Source: Roseivivax isoporae LMG 25204 | GTDB taxonomy: Bacteria > Pseudomonadota > Alphaproteobacteria > Rhodobacterales > Rhodobacteraceae | Direction: 5' to 3' | Assembly (NCBI RefSeq): GCF_000521865.1 | Contig: NZ_JAME01000021.1 | Coordinates: 1 to 64,000, forward strand | DNA length: 64,000 nucleotides | Shown: in pieces, positions 59,512-64,000 of the stretch | How positions within the stretch are numbered: position 1 is the first letter of the stretch | Layout of the letters: every line of letters begins with the position of its first letter | The notes under the pieces: generated by a model | What the model was told of the DNA's origin: nothing | The model's input: only the letters and a program-made list of their open reading frames with translations | Database searches by the model: none | Position numbers and translations under genes: made by a program

Positions 59512-60711
59512 ATGGTTCTAGACCTATTCCGGCAGCGGCAGGATGCAGGGCCGGGCGACCGAAAGGCGAGCGCCACGGGACCGGTCGTGGCCCATGCGAG
59601 CCTCGGCCGCGTCGCCTGGAGTGCCCGCGACACGGTCTCGCTGACACGGACCGGATTTGCCGGGAACCCGGTCGGCTTCCGGGCGGTCAGGCTGATCGCC
59701 GAGGCGGCCGCGGCGCTGCCGCTCGTGCTGCAGGATGCGGCGCATCGCTACGACGTACATCCGCTCCTGTCGCTGATGTCGCGTCCGAACCCGGCGCAGG
59801 GGCGGGCCGAACTGCTCGAGGCGCTCTATGGCCAGCTCCTGCTGTCGGGAGACGGCTATGTCGAGGCGGTGACGGACGCGGCCGGTGTCCCGTTCGAGCT
59901 GCACGTGCTGCGGTCGGACCGGATGCGGCTGGTGCCGGGGCCCGACGGCTGGCCGGTGGCCTACGAGTACCGGGTGGGCGCGCGCGTGCACCGCTTCGAC
60001 GTGACGGGACCGGTGGCGTCGATCTGCCACGTGAAGAGCTTCCATCCCCAGGACGACCATTACGGCCTGTCGCCGCTGCAGCCGGCCGCGGCGGCGATCG
60101 ACGTGCACAACGCGGCCTCGCACTGGTCGAAGGGGCTGCTCGACAACGCCGCCCGGCCCTCGGGCGCCATCGTCTACAAGGGCGCGGACGGGCAGGGCGG
60201 GCTGTCGCCCGAGCAGTACCGGCGGCTGGTCTCGGAGATGGAGAGCTACCACCAGGGGGCGCGGAACGCCGGGCGGCCGATGCTGCTCGAGGGCGGGCTC
60301 GACTGGAAGCAGATGGGTTTCTCGCCGTCGGACATGGAATTCCAGAAGACCAAGGAGGCGGCGGCGCGCGAGATCGCGGTGGCGTTCGGGGTGCCGCCCA
60401 TGCTGCTCGGCATTCCGGGCGAGGCGACCTACGCGAACTACCAGGAGGCGCACCGGGCATTCTATCGCCTGACGGTGCTGCCGCTTGCCACCCGGGTGGC
60501 GGCGGCGCTCGGGCACTGGCTGTCGGCGCATGCGGGCGAGGCCCTCGACCTCAAGCCCGATCTCGACCAGGTGCCGGCGCTGGCGGTGGAGCGCGACGCG
60601 CAATGGCGCCGCGTGTCCGAGGCCGATTTCCTCACCGTTTCCGAGAAGCGGGCGCTGCTGGGCCTGCCGCCGCTTGCCGATGCGGATGCCGCGGAGGTGC
60701 ACGATGCCTGA
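59512..60711 (+). CDS. Gene transfer agent orfg3, portal protein
   Basis: 399 residues of the HK97-type portal family. Characteristic stretches are TGFAGNPVGFRAVRLIAEAAAALPL, HPLLSLMSRPNPAQ, LLLSGDGYVEAV, YGLSPLQPAAAAI, FQKTKEAAAREIAVAFGVPPMLLGI and ATYANYQEAHRAFY. It forms the dodecameric DNA gate of the head. Its stop overlaps the start of the next small gene. Confidence 0.94.
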   Translation: MVLDLFRQRQDAGPGDRKASATGPVVAHASLGRVAWSARDTVSLTRTGFAGNPVGFRAVRLIAEAAAALPLVLQDAAHRYDVHPLLSLMSRPNPAQGRAELLEALYGQLLLSGDGYVEAVTDAAGVPFELHVLRSDRMRLVPGPDGWPVAYEYRVGARVHRFDVTGPVASICHVKSFHPQDDHYGLSPLQPAAAAIDVHNAASHWSKGLLDNAARPSGAIVYKGADGQGGLSPEQYRRLVSEMESYHQGARNAGRPMLLEGGLDWKQMGFSPSDMEFQKTKEAAAREIAVAFGVPPMLLGIPGEATYANYQEAHRAFYRLTVLPLATRVAAALGHWLSAHAGEALDLKPDLDQVPALAVERDAQWRRVSEADFLTVSEKRALLGLPPLADADAAEVHDA

Positions 60712-60931
60712 GCCGCGCGCCGCCTACGACGCGTTCGACTGCGCGCCGGGCCTCAGGCTCGAGGCACACGAACGGCTGTCGAAGCTGCATTTCGAGACGC
60801 TTTCCGCCCGGCTCGACCGGATCGAAGCGGTGATGGAGCGGCTGGAGCGCAGGCTCTGGCTCACGGTCTACGGCGTGGTCGGGGTCATCCTCGCCCAGGC
60901 GTTCCAGAGCGTGCTGACGGTCAGCCCGTGA
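60704..60931 (+). CDS. Gene transfer agent orfg3.5, head formation protein
   Basis: 75 residues. A central coiled coil (LSKLHFETLSARLDRIEAVMERLERRL) is followed by one hydrophobic segment (LTVYGVVGVILAQAFQSVL). It matches the small RcGTA gene between portal and protease that is needed for head formation. GGAGG lies 6 nt before the ATG, which is inside the portal gene (8-nt overlap). A scaffold-like or membrane-associated role is inferred. Confidence 0.85.
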   Translation: MPEPRAAYDAFDCAPGLRLEAHERLSKLHFETLSARLDRIEAVMERLERRLWLTVYGVVGVILAQAFQSVLTVSP

Positions 60932-60954
60932 GCCCGCGCCAGAAAGGACGGATG

Positions 60955-61497
60955 ATGGAACTGGAGCACAAGTTCTGCCGCTTGTCGCGGGAGGCGACGC
61001 TGGCCGAGGGCACGCGCATCGCCGGCTATGCCTCGCTGTTCGGGGCATGCGACCAGGGCGGCGACGTGGTGGCGACGGGCGCCTACGCGGCCTCGCTGAA
61101 GCGGCTCGCCGCGGAGGGGAGCGCGGTCAAGATGCTGTGGCAGCACGATCCCGCGCAGCCCATCGGCGTATGGGACGAGGTGCGCGAGGACGGCAGGGGC
61201 CTGTTCGTCGCGGGACGCATCCTCGACACGGTCGAGAAGGGCCGCGAGGCGGCGGCGCTGGTGGCGGCGGGGGCGATCGACGGGTTGTCGATCGGGTATC
61301 GCACGATCCGCGCCACGAAGAACGACAAGGGCCAGAGGCTCTTGACGGAACTGGACCTCTGGGAGGTGTCGCTGGTCACCTTCCCGATGCTCTCCAGTGC
61401 GCGGGTGGCGGCCAAGGGCGACAGCCCCGATGACGGCGCGCTGCTGCAGATGGCGCAGCGCATCGAAGCGGCGCGCCGGGACCTGGCCGGCCTCTGA
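60955..61497 (+). CDS. Gene transfer agent orfg4, prohead protease
   Basis: 180 residues of the HK97-type prohead protease (U35/S78) family. N-terminal GYASLFGACDQGGDVVATGAY is typical. The catalytic His lies in MLWQHDP and the Ser in DGLSIGYRT, with DLWEVSLVTFPM completing the fold. It cleaves the N-terminal part of the capsid protein during maturation. ATG 60955 has AAAGGA 6 nt upstream; GTG 60928 overlaps orfg3.5 and is less likely. Confidence 0.93.
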   Translation: MELEHKFCRLSREATLAEGTRIAGYASLFGACDQGGDVVATGAYAASLKRLAAEGSAVKMLWQHDPAQPIGVWDEVREDGRGLFVAGRILDTVEKGREAAALVAAGAIDGLSIGYRTIRATKNDKGQRLLTELDLWEVSLVTFPMLSSARVAAKGDSPDDGALLQMAQRIEAARRDLAGL

Positions 61498-61526
61498 CGC
61501 CGTCGGCCAAACGTGGGAACACCGAC

Positions 61527-62711
61527 ATGAGCACAGCCGAGACCCGTTCTCGGACCGGAGAAGACGTGTCTCCGGCCACCCGACTGGGCGCCGCGATCGC
61601 GGGCCTCGTCGAGGACGTGAAGGCCCTTCGGGGCGATCTCTACGCAAAACTCAAGGATCAGGAAGAGCGAGTGACAATGCTGGATCGAAAGACCGTGGCG
61701 GCGCAGCGCCGGCCCGCCCTGGCCGCGATGGCCGATGTCGAGGCGCCGCACCGCAAGGCGTTCGACGCCTACCTGCGCACCGGCGACGACGACGGGCTGC
61801 GCGGCATCGTGATCGAGGGCAAGGCGCTCTCCGCGGCGATCAACTCCGATGGCGGATACCTCGTCGATCCGGTGACGTCCGAAACCATCCGGTCGGTCCT
61901 GTCGGCGACGGCGTCGATCCGGGCCGTGGCGAACGTGGTGAACGTCGAGGCGACGTCGTTCGACGTGCTGGTCGACCGCAACGACACGGGCGCGGGATGG
62001 GCCACCGAGGTCGCACCGACGACCGAGACCACGACGCCTACCATCGACCGCATCTCGATCCCGCTCTTCGAGCTGAACGCGATGCCCAAGGCGTCGCAGC
62101 GGCTGCTCGACGACAGCGCCTTCGACATCGAGGGGTGGCTTGCCGGGCGCATCGCCGACAAGTTCGCGCGCGCCGAGGCGGCGGCCTTCATCTCGGGCGA
62201 CGGCGTGGACAAGCCGAGGGGCTTCCTGAACCACACCAAGGTCGCGAACGGCGCCTGGGCGTGGGACCGGCTTGGTTTCATCGCAACCGGGGTGGCGGAC
62301 AACCTCGGATCGGGCGACGCGATCATCGATCTCGTCTACGCGCTGGGCGCGCCCTATCGCGCCAACGCGACCTTCGTGATGAACTCGAAGACCGCCGGCG
62401 CGGTGCGCAAGCTCAAGGACGCGGACGGCCGGCACCTGTGGTCGGACGGGTTCGCGGCGGCGGAGCCCGCCCGGCTGCTGGGCTACCCGGTGCTGATCGC
62501 GGAGGACATGCCGGATCTCGGGGCGAACGCCTTTCCGATCGCGTTCGGCGATTTCGCGCAGGGCTACACCATCGCCGAGCGTCCCGACCTGCGGGTGCTG
62601 CGCGACCCGTTCAGCGCCAAGCCGCACGTCCTGTTCTACGCGACGAAGCGCGTGGGCGGCGACGTGTCGGATTTCGCGGCGATCAAGCTGCTGCGCTGCG
62701 CGGTGTCCTGA
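61527..62711 (+). CDS. Gene transfer agent orfg5, major capsid protein
   Basis: 394 residues, HK97 fold. A helical delta-domain (about 1-100, with LVEDVKALRGDLYAKLKDQEE) should be removed by the orfg4 protease. The mature part starts near GKALSAAINSDGGYLVDPV and includes the E-loop region, AMPKASQRLLDDSAFDIEGWL, ISGDGVDKPRGFL, FVMNSKTAGAVRKLKDADG and GDFAQGYTIAERPDLRVLRDPF. It forms the GTA head shell. A 10-bp hairpin follows the stop. Confidence 0.95.
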   Translation: MSTAETRSRTGEDVSPATRLGAAIAGLVEDVKALRGDLYAKLKDQEERVTMLDRKTVAAQRRPALAAMADVEAPHRKAFDAYLRTGDDDGLRGIVIEGKALSAAINSDGGYLVDPVTSETIRSVLSATASIRAVANVVNVEATSFDVLVDRNDTGAGWATEVAPTTETTTPTIDRISIPLFELNAMPKASQRLLDDSAFDIEGWLAGRIADKFARAEAAAFISGDGVDKPRGFLNHTKVANGAWAWDRLGFIATGVADNLGSGDAIIDLVYALGAPYRANATFVMNSKTAGAVRKLKDADGRHLWSDGFAAAEPARLLGYPVLIAEDMPDLGANAFPIAFGDFAQGYTIAERPDLRVLRDPFSAKPHVLFYATKRVGGDVSDFAAIKLLRCAVS

Positions 62712-62726
62712 CCGGGCAAGACGCAT

Positions 62727-62753
62727 GCGGCCGGCCCGATCGCGGCCGGCCGC
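62727..62753 (+). terminator. Hairpin after the GTA capsid gene
   Basis: GCGGCCGGCC pairs with GGCCGGCCGC over 10 bp with a 7-nt loop, 15 nt past the capsid stop. No T-run follows, so it is more likely a stabilising or partial-termination element that raises capsid expression than a full terminator. Confidence 0.45.
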
Positions 62754-62820
62754 CGACGGGCCCTGCCGATGCAGGACGCGGGCCCCGCGGGGCGCGGCGG
62801 CGCACAGGAGTGACGAGACG

Positions 62821-63414
62821 ATGATGCTGATCGAAGAGACCGCGATTGCCGAGGACAGCCTGCCTCTCGAGGCGCTGAAGCGGCACCTGCGCCTGGGCAC
62901 GGGGTTCGCCGTGGACGGGATCGAGGACCCGGTCCTCGCGTCCTTCCTGCGCGCCGCCCTCGCCGCCGCCGAGGCGCGCACGGGCAAGACGATCCTGTCG
63001 CGGGGCTTCGTGCTCACGCTCGGGGACTGGACCGATCCGGAGGGGCAGCCGCTTGGCACCGCGCCGGTGCGGGCGATCACGCAGGTGACGCTGATCGACC
63101 GGTTCGGGACGGCAGACTTGGTGGCGGCGGAACGCTACCGGCTGGAACGTGACAGCCAGCTGCCACGGCTGCGGCCGACGGCGTCGCTGCTGCCGTCGGT
63201 GCCGACCGGCGGCGCCGTCGAGATCCGCTTCGTCGCGGGTTACGCCGACCATTTCGAGGACGTGCCGGCCGATCTCGCGCAGGCGGTCCTGCTGCTGGCC
63301 GCGCACTACTACGAATACCGCGACGAGACCGCGCTCGGGCAGGGCTGCATGCCGTTCGGCGTGACGAGCCTCCTGGCGCGCTACCGGGTCGCCCGCATCG
63401 GGTTCGCGTCATGA
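62821..63414 (+). CDS. Gene transfer agent orfg6, head-tail connector
   Basis: 197 residues of the phage gp6/phiE125 gp8-type head-tail connector family. N-terminal helices (LPLEALKRHLRLGTG; LASFLRAALAAAEARTGKTIL) are followed by a beta-rich middle and the C-terminal VPADLAQAVLLLAAHYYEYRD helix. It docks on the portal as the first neck ring. AGGAG lies 10 nt before the first of two adjacent ATGs. It overlaps orfg7 by 4 nt. Confidence 0.9.
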   Translation: MMLIEETAIAEDSLPLEALKRHLRLGTGFAVDGIEDPVLASFLRAALAAAEARTGKTILSRGFVLTLGDWTDPEGQPLGTAPVRAITQVTLIDRFGTADLVAAERYRLERDSQLPRLRPTASLLPSVPTGGAVEIRFVAGYADHFEDVPADLAQAVLLLAAHYYEYRDETALGQGCMPFGVTSLLARYRVARIGFAS

Positions 63415-63749
63415 TCGCGCCGCGTCTGTCGCATGCGCTCGTCCTGCAGGACCCGCGGCAGGTGCAGGACGGGGCGGGTGGGTTCGTCCAGACCTGGGTG
63501 CCGCTCGGCACGCTCTGGGCCGAGGTCGAGGCGCGGTCGGGGCGCGAGTCCGAAGGGGCCGCAGGGCCGGTGTCCGTCGGCGCCTTCCGCATCACCGTGC
63601 GCGCGGCGCCCGAGGGCAGCGACGCCCGGCCGCGTGCCGGCCAGCGGTTCGCGCTGGGCGCTCGCCGGTTCCGGATCACCGCGGTCACGACCCGCGACCG
63701 CGCCGGGCACTTCCTCCTGTGCCACGCGGAAGAGGAGCGCGCGTCATGA
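63411..63749 (+). CDS. Gene transfer agent orfg7, head-tail adaptor
   Basis: 112 residues of the SPP1 gp16-like head closure family. It starts LSHALVLQDPRQVQDGAGGFVQTW, followed by LGTLWAEVEARSGRE, FRITVRAAP and a final RFRITAVTTRDRAGHFLLCHAEE. These beta-barrel proteins form the stopper ring below the connector. It is coupled to orfg6 and orfg8 by ATGA overlaps on both sides. Confidence 0.9.
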   Translation: MIAPRLSHALVLQDPRQVQDGAGGFVQTWVPLGTLWAEVEARSGRESEGAAGPVSVGAFRITVRAAPEGSDARPRAGQRFALGARRFRITAVTTRDRAGHFLLCHAEEERAS

Positions 63750-64000
63750 GCTACGGCGTCTCCGGCGCGCTGCAGGCGGCGATCTACCGGCGCCTGAACG
63801 AGGACGGGACGGTCGCGGCAACCGTGGGCGCCCATGTCTACGACGCGGTGCCGGCCGGTCCTCTGCCGGGCCTCTTCATCGCCCTCGGTGCGGAGCGGGT
63901 GCGCGATGCCTCGGACCAGAGCGGGGCCGGGGCGTGGCACGATTTCGAAGTGAGCATCGTGACCGACGGCGCGGGGTTCCAGGCGGCCAAGCGCGCGGCC
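63746..64000 (+). CDS. Gene transfer agent orfg8, DUF3168 protein (partial at the window end)
   Basis: 85 codons are present and the reading frame is still open at the window edge. It begins with a helical SYGVSGALQAAIYRRLN, then VGAHVYDAVPAG and LPGLFIALGAE, which are characteristic of DUF3168 tail-terminator-like proteins. In RcGTA this gene follows the adaptor and caps the tail tube. It starts inside the orfg7 stop (ATGA). Confidence 0.88.
   Translation, partial: MSYGVSGALQAAIYRRLNEDGTVAATVGAHVYDAVPAGPLPGLFIALGAERVRDASDQSGAGAWHDFEVSIVTDGAGFQAAKRAA

Noticed and set aside
57777-64000. A temperate prophage
   Set aside because: No integrase, repressor or att site is visible in the window, and the gene order matches the RcGTA cluster.

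Overview
This window is high-GC DNA from an alphaproteobacterium of the Rhodobacteraceae (roseobacter/Rhodobacter lineage). The assignment rests on the RcGTA-type gene transfer agent cluster at the right end, twin DUF2484 genes inside the murein cluster, a CobT cobaltochelatase subunit, and the sequence character of RpoB/RpoC, FtsZ and RplK. No transposase, integrase, CRISPR array or rRNA gene was seen.

Layout. (a) 1-5000: the last codons of a probable tuf gene and its terminator, then a two-gene operon resembling mesaconyl-C4-CoA hydratase (meh) and mesaconyl-CoA C1-C4 CoA transferase (mct), then a minus-strand array of small secreted proteins on both sides of tRNA-Trp. These five secreted proteins share one unnamed module of about 50 residues. 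Three of them are identical and lie in 321-bp tandem duplications. (b) 5265-18807: secE, nusG, rplK, rplA, a divergent MarR/DUF1428 pair, rplJ, rplL, rpoB and rpoC, with leader and intercistronic hairpins. (c) 19018-34283: a two-domain NTF2-like protein, then the distal half of the division and cell wall cluster (ftsW, murG, murC, two DUF2484 genes, murB, ddl, ftsQ, ftsA, ftsZ), then lpxC, bamD and recN. murD and the proximal dcw genes are not next to ftsW. (d) 34372-36054: a ClC-type chloride transporter. (e) 36099-49699: an exopolysaccharide locus in alternating strand blocks (Wza-like export lipoprotein, Wzx-like flippase, three glycosyltransferases, Wzz-like chain-length protein, Wzy/ligase-like protein, and a WecG/TagA-phosphoglycosyltransferase fusion), followed by a hybrid histidine kinase with REC and HPt domains and a LuxR-type response regulator. 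(f) 49948-57504: DUF427, aminopeptidase P, cobT, a small secreted protein, a YmdB-type phosphoesterase and an SLC13-type transporter. (g) 57777-64000: the start of the gene transfer agent cluster, orfg1 to orfg8 (small and large terminase, portal, head formation protein, protease, capsid, connector, adaptor, DUF3168). orfg8 runs off the window.

How the genes work together. The left half is core transcription, translation and cell envelope machinery. FtsW, MurG/C/B, Ddl and FtsQ/A/Z build septal peptidoglycan, while LpxC and BamD serve the outer membrane. The polysaccharide locus has the parts of a Wzx/Wzy-dependent pathway, and the adjacent phosphorelay is a candidate regulator. The most original signals are the secreted-module family around tRNA-Trp and the meh-mct pair. 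Functions and families are assigned from recognised motifs and remembered family features; no database search was run.
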